From positions 310,001 through 374,000 of the forward strand of contig JAUZTG010000048.1 of NCBI GenBank assembly GCA_030734395.1: 64,000 bases of DNA. Reading direction: 5' to 3'. Below are positions 42,601 to 54,087 of the stretch, piece by piece (the first letter of the stretch is position 1; every line of letters begins with the position of its first letter). The translations under genes and the position numbers were made by a program. This stretch comes from Sarocladium kiliense (Eukaryota > Ascomycota > Sordariomycetes > Hypocreales > Sarocladiaceae). The notes beneath the pieces were generated by a model that was not told where the DNA came from, ran no database searches, and saw only the letters and a program-made list of their open reading frames with translations.

Positions 42601-43927
42601 AGGCGCTCGACCACTGGAACCGATTGAAATGCTGCTGAGCGGTGTCAGCGAATCGGTAAGGTCGGAAATGGAGGAATGGTCAGCTTTCTTGTCTGCTCTC
42701 GCCCAAATGCAATGGTATCATTTGGTGTTCATAGCGTGTAGCGCTGCATGACGCTTTCGGCACCCAGAGTTTGGACCATTGTCGAACGATTACGCTTGAC
42801 AACCCCGCAGCTGGATACGGCGAAATGCAAGCCATCAACTCAATTGGTATGCAGTCATCCTGCTAGTGTGCTAGTTACTGAAGCTGGCTTACTGAGCAGA
42901 TCCCCATCGTTCTAGCTCAGCTTGGGCAGCCGTACGGAATCAACACGCCAAGTGAGTGCTTGCTCGCCGGATGGGGCCACTTACACGAAGAGCGATGGCA
43001 TTGGGTAAGACGTAGTATTGAAAAGCTATCAACACGCACAGATTTCGAGACGTATTGTTCACCAGCTGACGGCGGATTGGTGAGCGGCAGTAAGCACCTC
43101 GCAATTCCACGAAGAGGTCAAATTGCGACAAGGATTGTCTCCTCTACAAATGGGACTATGCTTGCCGTTATCCGACTGGCTGATCAAGCCAAAGCTCTGG
43201 TTTCTGGAGTTGCACCGTTATTGCATGTTCTAGCACATTCTCCAGTACACAAAAGTGAGGTGAATTTGATATTCCAGCGACACTGGTCCGCGATTTTCAT
43301 TCTGAGCCGCTGGGTCGGTCCGGCTTGTCATGCCGGTCCGAGTCAACGCCGCAGCTGCTCAGAGGACTGCACTCCAGCCGGTGACTTCCTGGACGTTTCC
43401 CTCTCATCCTCCGTCATAGCAGCTGCGATTGGAACAGCCCGATAGTGGATCCTTCTTGGGAAGCGCGAGTTGTCTTGTACGGGAGTCTATGCAAAGGCAT
43501 AGCCTTGCGTGCCTAAACTGGTCAGTCTTGGTGCTTCAGAGGTCGTGGAAGCAGCTTCTTTGCGTGGGTAGGGAAATTTCAGAGTAAATATTGAGATGGG
43601 ATCATGCAAGAGCGAGTCTTTCACATACTATCTAGCGTGATATTGTTTGTTCATCATGAAAGGAGCGTGGGTATGTGGTGGTAGTAAGAGAAGGGGCTGT
43701 GAACGTACCATGAACTGTGCTTGGAGTCAAAGTCGCTGTGATAGCAGCTGCAAGTACTCTTCGTCTTCTGCACACTCGCTTCATGACAAATTGTCGCGAA
43801 AGGTCCCATAGAAGTACCATGTCATAACCCAGATGTTGCGCCCCGTCCGTGTATTATCCATTGATCGTACAACAGCCACAGATCGTGACCTTCTCATCAA
43901 ACATCATGTCGCATTACACACATTGCC
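42601..43927. other. intergenic region
   Basis: About 1.3 kb. ORFs such as 42960-43445 (+) and 43632-43820 (-) lack any recognisable domain and were not called. No repeats or RNA genes noticed. Confidence 0.5.
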
Positions 43928-44616
43928 TCAAGGGCGGTCCATACCAGCTGATCCGGCCAGCTCCCCAATTGTGCCTCGCACCCAGTCCACGACGGCCTTG
44001 ACCATGCCTTGCGGCCTGCTCTTGCCATCAGATCCGCGGACAGGTTCTGTTCCCATGGTGGGAAGCACATTGTCGCCGGCTGAGAGACTGACGAACAAGG
44101 AGAAGGGCACCAGCCAGACGCAGAGGCCGAAGAAGGAGGCAACTTGGGTGAAGCTCGGAACGTCGGTGGCATCGTAGTAGGCAGATCGGGAGTATGCGCG
44201 AGACTGGTATTCGGAGAAGTGACGGAACCATACATAGTGGTCGATGATGACGAGGACTTGATGCTGTCAGTAAAGTTCGAAGCCCAGAAGCGTGCCTTCG
44301 GAGGAGACTCACGGCAAGAAGAGATGAAGAGGGGATCAGACAGCTTCACCATGGGGAAACGTCTCATGTTGCCAAGGTAGATGATATGAGCAAAGATCCC
44401 CAACATCGTCGACCAGAATGGAAAGCCATCCACAATCCACAAGAAAAGGTGCGCGCCAATGACTCCATAGATCAGCCTCTGCAGCAACCTCTTCGCAATG
44501 ACTGTGTGTTCCTCAACCAGTTCAGACAAGTAGTAGAGTCCCGACGCGATAGCGAGAGTAAGGAAGCAGAACCCTAGAATGGTGCCCGCGTAGCCGACAA
44601 GAGGAAGAATCCACAT
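43928..44616 (-). CDS. SVP26: Svp26/TEX261-family ER-Golgi cargo receptor, 210 aa
   Basis: Two exons (44313-44616 and 43928-44256; 56-bp intron) join FISSC to LLVIIDHYVWFRHFS. Svp26 is a small membrane protein of COPII vesicles that helps export and retain Golgi mannosyltransferases. About four membrane helices are visible (residues 3-27, 45-65, 68-90, 100-120 and a further one near SFFGLCVWLVPFSLFVS). Family signatures are present: WILPLVGYAGTILGFCFLTL, YYLSELVEEHT, YLGNMRRFP and KLSDPLF. The C-terminal ~45 residues are hydrophilic. It shares a divergent promoter with BUD23. Confidence 0.88.
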
Positions 44617-45297
44617 GATGTCTGATGTTCCTCTCCTTTGATGTTCCTAACAAAACCTCATACAAGCTTGTAAACGACAATGCTCAAAACAAGAAGAAAG
44701 CTGTCGAAGGCCGGGGTCTGTCGGTGGTGGTGTAAAGAGGGACGGATGGTAAGGTTGAGGACACGCTTCCATCGCGTCGAAGCTCTCAGGAATTTTGTCC
44801 CTGACAGTGGCCCGCTTCAGTGGCCCCGTCAGGGGTCGCAGCACTGGTGCGAGGTGGCCATCCAGCGGAGCCGAGTTTCTTCCGATTCCGGGCCTGAGGC
44901 TTTGTGGCTGCAGGAGGCCGCGAGTGATGCAACTCTGGAAGCTGGTCCAAGTTGATCATAGCGAAGAGGAGATATGATCCAAGCCGCACGGGGCTGGCAG
45001 GAAAGTCACTTGATCATCGTGACAAGATTGTGATTCTGTGCCTCACAAGGAACAGTGCGAAGGTGACGGGGGAAGAAAAGTCCTTGGCGAAGATGGGCCT
45101 TTTCAAGTGAATTCAGTTATCGATTCCCTTGCTTATCGATAACCCAACTTTTTCAGGTCCCACCAATCCACCACCTCAACATCACGATACCTCGACATCC
45201 AGCCGTCGCTTCCCCCATCCCGGACCGTTTTTTCGCATCCTGAGCCCGTAGCCATCCAGTGTGCAATCCCAGGAAACCAAGCAGACAAATCGCTACC
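44617..45297. other. shared divergent promoter, SVP26 / BUD23
   Basis: About 680 bp between two housekeeping start codons. It contains the perfect palindrome TTATCGATAA (45133-45142) with a second partial copy TTATCGATT (45117-45125), and a CCAAT at about 45164. The ORFs overlapping it are not credible genes. Confidence 0.5.
45117..45142. promoter_or_regulatory. duplicated TATCGAT element, BUD23 promoter
   Basis: TTATCGATT and the exact palindrome TTATCGATAA lie 16 bp apart, 156-181 bp upstream of the BUD23 ATG. The duplication and symmetry suggest a dimeric factor site. The factor is unknown. Confidence 0.4.
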
Positions 45298-46194
45298 ATG
45301 TCCCGGCCCGAGGATACCCTGTAAGCTCTCATCTTCTTCCTATCTACCCCTCCTCACTAACCATCTTCCAGCGCGGCCGACGTCCACTACGATGACATCG
45401 AAGCCCGGAAATACACCACTTCTTCTCGTATCCAGAACATTCAGGCCTCCATGACCCTGCGCGCCCTCGAGCTCCTCGACCTTCAATCTCCTTCACTCAT
45501 CCTCGACGTTGGCTGCGGCTCCGGCCTTTCAGGCGAAATCCTCTCCTCCGTTGAACCTGAGTCTGGCGGTCCACACACCTGGGTCGGCATGGATGTCTCC
45601 CCTTCGATGCTGGACATTGCTCTACAACGAGATGTAGAGGGTGACCTGATGCTTGCGGATATTGGTCAAGGTGTTCCCTTCCGAGCTGGAACATTCGACG
45701 CTGCCATCAGCATTTCCGCCATCCAATGGCTTTGCAGCGCCGAAACAAGCGATACCTCCCCAGCCGGCCGCCTCAGCCGCTTTTTCAACGGTCTATACGC
45801 CTCTCTCCGTCGCGGCGGTCGTGCTGTTTGCCAATTCTATCCCAAGAACGACCAGCAGCGGAACATGATCACCCAAGCCGCCGTCAAAGCCGGTTTCGGC
45901 GCCGGTCTTCTCGAAGACGACCCAGGCACTAAGAATGTGAAGCTCTATCTCGTCCTCACAGTTGGCAGCGCAGCAACGGAAGGGACTGGAAAGCAGGATA
46001 TTACGGGTGTGGTGGAGGGTATGGACGGTGTGGATGTTATGGATATGAGGAGGAAACAAGTGGCGAGGACAACGGATGTGAGGAAGGGTACAAAAGCGTG
46101 GATCAACAAGAAGAAGGAGCAGATGGAGAGGCAGGGTAAGGTTGTCAAAGCGTCGTCAAAGTACACAGGACGCAAGAGGCGGGTGCAATTCTAA
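45298..46194 (+). CDS. BUD23: 18S rRNA (guanine-N7)-methyltransferase Bud23, 281 aa
   Basis: Two exons: a 23-bp first exon (45298-45320, MSRPEDTL) and 45372-46194. Bud23 with Trm112 methylates a guanine of 18S rRNA in the small-subunit precursor in the nucleus. The SAM fold shows ILDVGCGSGLSGE (motif I, residues 51-63), MDVSPSMLDIA, DIGQGVPFRAGTFDAAIS and QWLC. The C-terminal half carries the WBSCR22/Bud23-specific basic tail (KGTKAWINKKKEQMERQGK... GRKRRVQF). The N-terminal HYDDIEARKYTTSSRI is also family-specific. Convergent with the lysyl-tRNA synthetase gene. Confidence 0.93.
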
Positions 46195-46448
46195 GCTTGG
46201 GCAAGGGAACAGGAGCTTTGGCGGATTTTTGCACGGCGTTTGGCGGTCAAAATAATCTTCTTCATATCGACTTGATGAATCAATGATCACATTTATACCC
46301 TTCACAACTTGCAAAGCCTGTTCCGGCAGAGCGTCATCATGGTTGATCTTCATATTTTCATAGCCAAGCGGCCTATTGGCCATACTCTAAGTTCATCCTC
46401 GTGTCTTTTTCGTCTTCTCAATCTTCCCGCGCTGAGGTATCACAAACC

Positions 46449-48556
46449 CTACTCTGGCTTCATTGTAGGGAAAGCGAGGACCTCTCTGATGCTGTAGTTG
46501 TCCGTCAAGAACATGATCATGCGGTCGATACCCATGCCCCATCCACCAGTCGGTGGCAGACCGTGCTCGAGCGCACGGCAGAAGGTCTCGTCCACGAGTT
46601 GTGCCTCGTCATCACCCTGCTCCTTCTGGCGGGCCTGCTCCTCGAAGCGGAGACGCTGCTCAGAGGCGACGTTCAACTCAGTGTAGCTAAACTCATGGTT
46701 AGCAAGATGTGGAGTTTGGGAATCAGTTAGATCCAGTTGACTTACGCATTGCAGATCTCCTTCTTGGCGACGAAAGTCTCGAAACGCTCACAGATACCAG
46801 GGATGGAGCGAGAGCTCTTGGCCAGAGGGGACATCATCTGAGGGTGACCAGTGATGAAGGTAGGGTTGATCTGTACCGGAGTTAGTATCGCTAGCGCAAC
46901 ACGGAGTTACGTTGTTCTTTATACTTACACACTGCTCCTCCAGGAACTCGCCAACCAGTGCATCCAGCATTCTTGCGTTGGTAAGCGGCGGGCTGCACTC
47001 AACCTTGGTCTTGATCAGGATCTTCTTGAGGAATTCCCCAGTCTCAGCAGTGTGAAGCTGATCACCAGGAGGGAACTTCTCGCCGACAAGCTCCTCGAGA
47101 GTGGGGATCATCTCAATCCTCCTCCAGGGAGCCTCCCAGTTAATCTCGATCTCCTCGCCCTTGGCTGTGTGGAACTTGGTCTTGTATGAGCCATGGATGT
47201 GGTGGACCAGGCCAGCGACAAGCTCCTCGGTCATGTCCATCAGGTCGTAGACATCGGCGTACGCCATATAGAACTCAAGGGTTGTGAACTCTACGGAAAG
47301 TAAGTAGGTGAATCTCAAACATATTTGCCAGGCTTTACGTACCAGGGTTGTGGGTGAGATCCATGCTCTCGTTACGGAACTGACGTCCCATCTCATACAC
47401 ACGATTGAGACCACCAACGACCAGCATCTTCAGGTACAGCTCTGGTGCAACACGCAGGAACATGTCCATGTTCAAGTCGTTGTGGTGAGTAATGAAGGGC
47501 TTGGCAGTAGCACCACCAGCAATAGCATTCAGCATAGGGGTCTGAACCGCCACGAAGTCACGCTCGTCGAACCAGCGACGGATGTAAGAGTCAACCTTGG
47601 CTCTGGTGATGAAGATGTTACGCGCACGCTCGTTCATCATCAGATCGAGGTAACGCTGACGGAAACGCTGCTCGGGGTTCTTGAAGCCGTAGTGGTCATC
47701 GGGGATCTGGTGCAGACAGGGAGAGAGAAGGGTGACCTCAATAGCGGCGATGGAAAGCTCTCCTGAGAAGTCGCCGGAACCCTCCTTGGACTTGGGGTTG
47801 GTCCTGGTGGGGAAACCGCGGATACCGATAATATCACCACGACGAAGGTTAATATGCTGCTCTTCGAACGGAGGTGCCTTGTCGTCCACGTTGCTGTTCT
47901 GGGCCATGACTTGCAGACGGACGTTCTGTCCATGTTAGTTGACTGTTCCCTTGTCTCATGGAGGTCCAACATACCTGGTCACGAATATCGTAGAAGAAGA
48001 GCTTGGTACCAGCCGAGCGCTTGACGTAGATACGACCAGCAAGCTGAATCTCCTTGGTCTTATCGCTCTCGCCGTTCTTGAGGTGCGAGAACTCCTTCTC
48101 GAAGTTGCGGATGTCGTATGTGACATGGTACTACATCGGTGATCAGCATCTCTCCCCCATGACACACATCCTCGTCTGAGACAAACAAACCTTGTGCGGG
48201 TATGCTTTGCCCTGAGCGTGCAGCTCGTTGACAGCACGGGACCGAATCTCGAAGTACTAAACCACACGTCAGAGTTCCAGCCCGCTTCATACAGCATCGA
48301 AGAACCTTAGAAATACCTGGTTCGGCGTAAGGTCCTTCTCGGAATCCTCAGTGCTCTTGGGCTTGGGAGCAGGGGCACCGGAAGCAGCGAGCTTCTCAGC
48401 CTTCTCCTTCTTCTCCGCGTCCTTCTGACGGTTCTTCTGTCTCTTCTTGAGCTCCGACTTGGAGATCATCTCGCCAGTCACCTCATCAAGGTGCAGCTTC
48501 GCAACACTGTCGGCAGCGCCATCGACGGCCGCGTTGGCGGGGGGGTTCTCAGCCAT
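46449..48556 (-). CDS. KRS1: cytosolic lysyl-tRNA synthetase (class II), 589 aa
   Basis: Seven exons (48317-48556, 48191-48256, 47975-48130, 47343-47925, 46929-47290, 46746-46870, 46449-46686); all phases close. It charges tRNA-Lys in the cytosol. An N-terminal Lys/Glu-rich helix (KKRQKNRQKDAEKKEKAEK) typical of eukaryotic LysRS binds tRNA. An OB-fold anticodon domain (LAGRIYVKRSAGTKLFFYD) precedes the class II core: motif 1 around YLDLMMNERARNIF, motif 2 in FRNESMDLTHNPEF, motif 3 in GGWGMGIDRMIM. No mitochondrial presequence is visible with the chosen start. The apparent codons upstream of 48556 lack ATG. The most intron-rich gene of the window. Confidence 0.94.
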
Positions 48557-49348
48557 GATGCCGGCGGGATCGATCAATTGATCGTTTGGAAAGTTTTCGT
48601 GGTCTTTGAGGTGGATTTCGGAGGGTTCTCGAGGGGGTTTAGGTTCGCATGCAGGTTGTTGATGTTTTTATGTTGACTGAGTCACGGGCCCGGCGTCGCT
48701 GTGCTTTTTGGGAGTCACAGTCCTGCACCTGAAAGTGGGATGGAGGGGAGGCTCAGAAAATGTTCGAGTCAACCCCCACCATCTACTGGGCGGGCAGCGT
48801 TGGCGGGGTCGTGTGCCCTGTCGGTTGTTGCGCCGGACTTATGATCGGCCGAGCCGGTGTGTTTGGACGATGTTGCAGGTATGGGTAATAGCATGAACAA
48901 CAAGTCTCAATCAGCGTCGTTTGCTGTGGATAGAATGGAATGCTTGGTATCATTGCTACAAGTTCGCAGGTTTGTTCTCATGCAGACTGCACTAGTTTAA
49001 CACACAGCCAGGGAACACCAAACACGCAGACTGTATGTACATCAAGCAGCTAGACATAATCAAGTATATTCATGCAACAGCGCCATGCTATATATACACC
49101 GTCTTTCTCCAGTTCCTCTTGGCCAGCCCATTGGCGTCCTACATCCCACGCTGGAATCCTGAATGAACAGTTCAGTCGTGCGCACTTCCACTCAACCATC
49201 CCCAGGAATCGATCAAGGCATTTTCAGCCTCGTAGAGTTTTTGTAGGTGAAAAAAAAAAGGAGTTAGGCATAGCCATCAGGTTGATTCGTTCGTTCTCGT
49301 TTCCCGTGTGCTGAGAGCCACAAGGCAGCTCAGAGATGTGTGATTGGT
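48557..49348. other. intergenic, LysRS promoter and IDH1 3' side
   Basis: About 790 bp. It contains the CPRE-type site near 48680, an A9 tract at 49250-49258, and the short 3' region of IDH1. No gene. Confidence 0.5.
48674..48684 (-). promoter_or_regulatory. Gcn4/CpcA-type site (CPRE) of the LysRS gene
   Basis: On the gene strand the sequence reads TGACTCAGTCA. It includes a perfect TGACTCA, 122 bp upstream of the ATG at 48556. This is the binding core of the cross-pathway/general amino-acid control bZIP factor. Confidence 0.6.
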
Positions 49349-50834
49349 TTAGATAGACTCCATCTTGTCGAGGATGGCACGGGTGAACTCGTGCGTGGTG
49401 GACTCGCCGCCCATATCGCGGGTGCGGACCTTGCTGCGTGGCTGTCAGTAACGGGCTTCCTTCAAAGCTTCATCGTTTCTTCTGAGCATCTCCTGGACAA
49501 GACTTACCCGTCAGCAATAACGCCGTAGACGGCCTTGGAGACGCGGTTGGCGTGGTCATCGAGACCGAGGTGCCTGAGCAGCATGCTACCAGAGAGGAGC
49601 AGAGCGGTGGGGTTGGCTTGGTCCTTGCCCTTGATGTCAAGACCGACGTGACGGCAGCCAGGCTCGAAGACAGCGACCTCGCGGCCCATGTTGCAGCCAG
49701 GAACGATACCAGGGCCACCGACGAGGGCAGCACCAATGTTGGAGAGAATGCCACCGTAGAGGTTAGGCATGACCATGACGTCGAATTGCTGAGGGCGGGA
49801 AACAGCCTGCATGGAGGCATTGTCGACAATCATGTCGTTGACCTCAAGGGTAGGGTACTCCTTGGCGACCTGGTGGAAGGTGCTGCGGAACAGACCGTCG
49901 GCAAGCTTCATGATGTTGGCCTTGTGGATGCAGGTAACCTTGGAGCGGCCGTTGGCAAGGGCGAAAGCGAAGGCGAACTTCGCAATGCGCTCAGACTTGG
50001 CGCGGGTGATGATCTTGAGAGACTCAACAACGCCGGGAACGCTCTGGTGCTCGAGACCAGAGTACTCGCCCTCGGTGTTCTCACGGATAATGCACAGATC
50101 GACATCCTTGTGACGAGTCTGGTAGCCAGGGATGTTCTTGATGAGGGAGATAGAGGCGTAGATGTCGAGCTCCTGACGCATAGCGACGTTGAAGGAAGAG
50201 TGGCCAGAGCGGTTCATGGGAGTGTGGAGGATACCCTTGAGACCGAGCTTGTTCCTGCGGAGGGAGGCAACGCTCTCGCGGAAAGCCTCCTCGGTGCGGG
50301 TGGCAGCAGCGGCATCGGTGCCAGTAGAGAGACCAGAGACCTCGATCTGCTCCCACTCAATGGGAACATTGTCGGCCTTGAAGACGGTCTTGACGGACTC
50401 GGCAACTTCGGCACCAATACCGTCACCGGGGATGAGGGTGACGGTGTACTTGCCGCCGAACTTGGCAGGCTTGAAGATGTCGGACTGGATGGTCGCGAAG
50501 GAGCGGGCGGAGGAGGCGAGGGTAGGGTTGACGGCGGCGCGGCGAAGCGTCTGGGGGGAAGCGGGTCAGTAAACAGTTCCGCAGCGACAATTCAATAGCC
50601 GAAGCTGAAAGAAATCGAGGAAGAGGGCTTCAGGAGGCCAAGATGGGCAGTGGGTGGTGTCAATTGCCAGTGTTTCTGGCTCTCATAATCTTCGTGACAG
50701 CCAGCGAACAGCCTTCAACTGACGTCAACACCATCACCACCCCAGCCCTTCCTTGGCTCTCGCTCTCACGATGACAAGCACAGAAAAGCAGCAAGACTCA
50801 CCTCGGCCGTCCGGAGAGATCCTCTCGACATCAT
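49349..50834 (-). CDS. IDH1: NAD-dependent isocitrate dehydrogenase subunit 1, mitochondrial, 386 aa
   Basis: Three exons (50802-50834, 49508-50550, 49349-49433). IDH1 is the regulatory subunit of the TCA-cycle enzyme converting isocitrate to 2-oxoglutarate in the matrix. A short Arg/Ser/Ala presequence spans the first intron (MMSRGSLRTAE + TLRRAAVNPTLASSARSFAT). It is followed by VTLIPGDGIGAEV, RENTEGEYSGLEH, VTCIHKANIMKLADGLF, VDNASMQAV, and ANPTALLLSGSMLL. NIGAALVGGPGIVPG and the last-exon RTRDMGGESTTHEF tail match IDH1 rather than IDH2. The GHSSFN segment matches the GHGSLN of yeast Idh1, where IDH2 keeps the catalytic Arg pattern. Intron 1 is unusually long (251 bp) and carries a CRE. 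Confidence 0.93.
50720..50727. promoter_or_regulatory. CRE palindrome in IDH1 intron 1
   Basis: Perfect TGACGTCA inside the 251-bp first intron of IDH1, 107 bp downstream of the start codon. An intronic enhancer is possible. Confidence 0.4.
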
Positions 50835-51852
50835 CTTGGGCGAAGTTATGTGTGAGCTGAACGGAAAAAGGGGGAGAAAAGATGGTAGGTAGCAACGACG
50901 ACGGGTATCACAGGTCCAGCGGGAAGAAAAAAAGGGAAGAAGAAGAATGTTGGAGTAGGTGACGGTAGCGGGAAAAACAACCACCACAACCAGTGCAGCG
51001 TTACAGTGCTACCTTACTCCGAGCACCACCACCACACGCTCCTCCAAATCCCGCATCCCGCGTCGCAGTGCCGGGCCTGCCTCACATACCACCTTACTGC
51101 ACTGGAGACACAGTCCTGCTGCTTGGTTACTGGCCTTCCCGTCAACCTTTTTCGCGCGCTCCCGTTGCGCCGCCAATTGTCGAATCGGCTGCACTGAAAC
51201 CCACCAACGCGGCGCTAGAAACCCGCTGGAAGACACGCTGTAGCATCACCCTTGTCTTCAATGACCTTGGCGTCCTCGGCCTAAGACACGGAGAGCGAGC
51301 CGTCCACCGAGCCTGCTCCGGAGTGCACCCAGTCGGTGGTTCCCGGAGCCAACATGGCCTGTAGAAAACCTGAAGCAATTCTACAGATGATTTCATTTGA
51401 CCAGCAGAAGATCATAGGACATTCAGTCCACGAGTTTTTATGTCTACCTGCATGTTGCGCTGCGCTCACTCTCATCACCTCCAGCTTCTTATCCCCGAGC
51501 ACATCCTCTGACATGTGACGATGGCCCCCGTGGCCCCCTGCTCACCTTAGTCTTGGCCCACGCAGCAGCACGGATGGCGGTGCCATAAATTTCCTTGCCT
51601 AACTAGACGTGGGTCAAGTGAATCTGATCGCGCATCGCGTCTGGTCGCTTACACGATCCGTCTGACCTGAGTATCTTCACTTGCTTCAACTTCGTCATTG
51701 CAATGCTCCGCTAAACTGTGGTGCATAATGTAAACCCATATCCCTTCCAACCCATGCCTCATATAACCTGCTACACTGCGCCAAACTCCAGGACGAATCA
51801 CTAAAAGAGGACACAATACATCTCCTCTGACCTTCGCTCAAAGCATGCACGT
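50835..51852. other. intergenic, IDH1 promoter side
   Basis: About 1 kb. The part next to 50834 is strongly pyrimidine-rich on the minus strand, a probable leader of a highly expressed gene. Several short ORFs, none convincing. Confidence 0.5.
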
Positions 51853-54087
51853 TCATGCAACCTCCTCCTCGTCCAATGGCTCGACCCTTACCAGGATTTC
51901 CTCTAACAGCCCCTCCAGGAAGCTCCCCACGTCTCTACCCATGCCCACCGGCTCAGCCTTGTCATAGTGGTCGATCTCCTTGCACACATGCGCCAGCTTA
52001 TACACCAGCTTCCGGAGCTTCTCGTGTGATGCCTCTGCCCTCTGCTGTCTAGGCGTCGGTGTGACACTTGTGGCTCCGGTCCCCGTTGGTTTGAGAACAT
52101 GCTGCAACCGAATCTGTCTCCTCTTGAGTGCCTCTTCTAGCGCAGGGAAGATCACGTCGTTCAGTGCGTCAAGCTCGCCATTCGGGTTCGCTGGTGCTGG
52201 TGATGGGAAGCTTGATGGAGCTATTGAGGATTCAGATGGAGCTGGCGATTGAGACTTGGTTGGGAGGGGGAATTGTGCGAGAGTTGGGTTGGGAAGTGGT
52301 GCTTGTGCTTGCATCTGAACTTGCACTGGCGGTGGTGTCGGTCCAACACGCTGTTGTGACGATACACGCGATCCGCCACGGAAGGGAGGGATCTCTGGGA
52401 GCTGCATTGGGGCGATTCTCGAGCTCGACGGCCTCAACTGTTCTTGTGGCGCTGCTACTGCGGCCTTGCTGGATACGGACGATCGTGGGCTGCCTGAGGA
52501 GGCTTGCAAGACCGGTCCCAGGTTTAGATTCATCATGCCCATGTCACGTTGAAGCTGAGCTTGCAGCTCTCGGTCGTAATCTGGAGACTGTGAAGGTGCT
52601 GCGGGCAACACCCTTTGAACCTTGGGCGTCTGTTCTGACAACCCCTCATCTCTCAGCAGTGTCTTCATAGGGCTCGGCGGCAGGGGTACTTTAGTTGGTG
52701 ATCCTGGCATCTGACCAGCAGGTACAGGTTTCCGCTGCGGGCTTGACTGTCTCGAGTTGGCCTTCAGAGTCGTATCGGGTTGGAGGGCAAAGTCTCTGGT
52801 CTTTGTTGGGCTTCCCTCTCTTCTCTTCTCGCCATTGTCGCCTGCATTGTCGTGAGATCGCGCAGCTCTGGCATTGGTTGCGTTCTCGTTCATGGCATTA
52901 AGGCTTGGTCGGTGGACAATACCGCCTCTGTCACCAACGAGACGTACGGTGCCAAAGTCCCACATGTCCTCCTCAATCTGCTCTCGTCGTGTAGGTGCAC
53001 CACCATCTGCTGAGTCCCAATCATTGTCATCAGAATCTTTGTGAGTGGCAGACCAACGGCTATGGCGCTCGATCAGCTCTGTGAGGTAGGTGGTCTTCTT
53101 GGCTTTGCGGATGAAGGGGTGCCGAAGGAGATCCTTGGCTGTCGGTCGGTCCTTGGGGTCCCGCTGCAGACATGTCTCGATAAAATCCTTGAACGCCTTC
53201 GTGAAGTTGCCCTCCAGTCTCGGCGGTGGGTTCTTCGGGATGAGGAAAAGCACCTTCATGGGATGAATGTCTGCGTAAGGAGGTTCGCCGTTGGCCAGCT
53301 CGAGGGCAGTGATGCCAAGAGACCAGATATCTGCCTTATGATCGTAGCCTGACTGCTTGATGACCTCCGGGGCCATCCAGAACGGGGTTCCCACAAATGT
53401 GTTCTTCTTCGTCATGGTGGCCGAGAGCTGTCCCGACACGCCAAAGTCGGCGAGCTTGACTTGGCCATTGGAGCTCAACAACACATTGGCAGCTACGTAT
53501 TCATGTCAGTACATGTTCTCCAGCACAAGGCAGCTACTCGCCTACCCTTGATATCTCTGTGTAGCTTCTTGTCCGAGTGCAGGTAGTCCAACCCCAAAAG
53601 CAACTCGCGAACAATGATGGCGATGTAGTCTTCGCCAATCAGACCAGGCTTCATGAGGTCGGCACAACTGCCACCAGAGCAAAACTCCATGACGATCCAT
53701 AGCTCGGCGCCTTTGGCATACGAGCCATAGTATTTTGTCACGAAGGGCGACTGCAGCTCGGACAGAATAGCGATCTCTTGGATAATGTCCTCGACTTCAT
53801 CCTCCGCGCTTTCGATGTCAATAACTTTGATTGCGACGGCATGACCGGTTCGTTTGTCAACACTGCAAGTCTGCGTCAGTATCACTACTTCATAACAATG
53901 AAGGGCTCCATTTGCTGTACCCTTTGTAAACCTTGCCAAAGCTTCCTCCGCCTGGTCCAAGTCAGCATGATACCAATAATCGCAATCTCCACCACTGCGA
54001 CTAACCAATACAATATTCTTTGGTATACAGAAGCTCTGGGTCGAGTGACTCGCCACTGTCCTCAATCTCACGATCCCGGGTTGCCAT
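51853..54087 (-). CDS. Ste20-family germinal-centre kinase (GCK-III), 689 aa
   Basis: Four exons (54006-54087, 53921-53951, 53546-53862, 51853-53492); exon 2 is only 31 bp. A Ser/Thr kinase domain occupies residues ~24-275: glycine loop GGGSFGKVYKG, K50 in VAIK, E67, HRDIKAANVLL (HRD 139-141), DFG 159-161, activation loop and GTPFWMAPEVIKQSGYDHKADIWSLG. The N-terminal position of the kinase and the lack of a PBD place it in the germinal-centre branch. Sequence details (YCIGGGSFGKV, SQLSA-like GVSGQLSATMTKK) fit GCK-III (Sps1/Kic1/SID-1/MST type). The C-terminal ~410 residues are Pro/Gln/Ser-rich with a short conserved helical end (HEKLRKLVYKLAHVCKEIDH). Likely roles are septation or polarity, by family. 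Confidence 0.85.

Noticed and set aside
42960..43445. 161-codon plus-strand ORF
   Set aside because: No family features, unusual composition, and no splice-linked extension on either side.
49552..50598. 348-codon ORF on the plus strand opposite IDH1
   Set aside because: Exact antisense of a well-supported gene; the protein is a low-complexity Val/Gly/Asp/Leu-rich mirror with no domain. It is explained by codon bias of IDH1.
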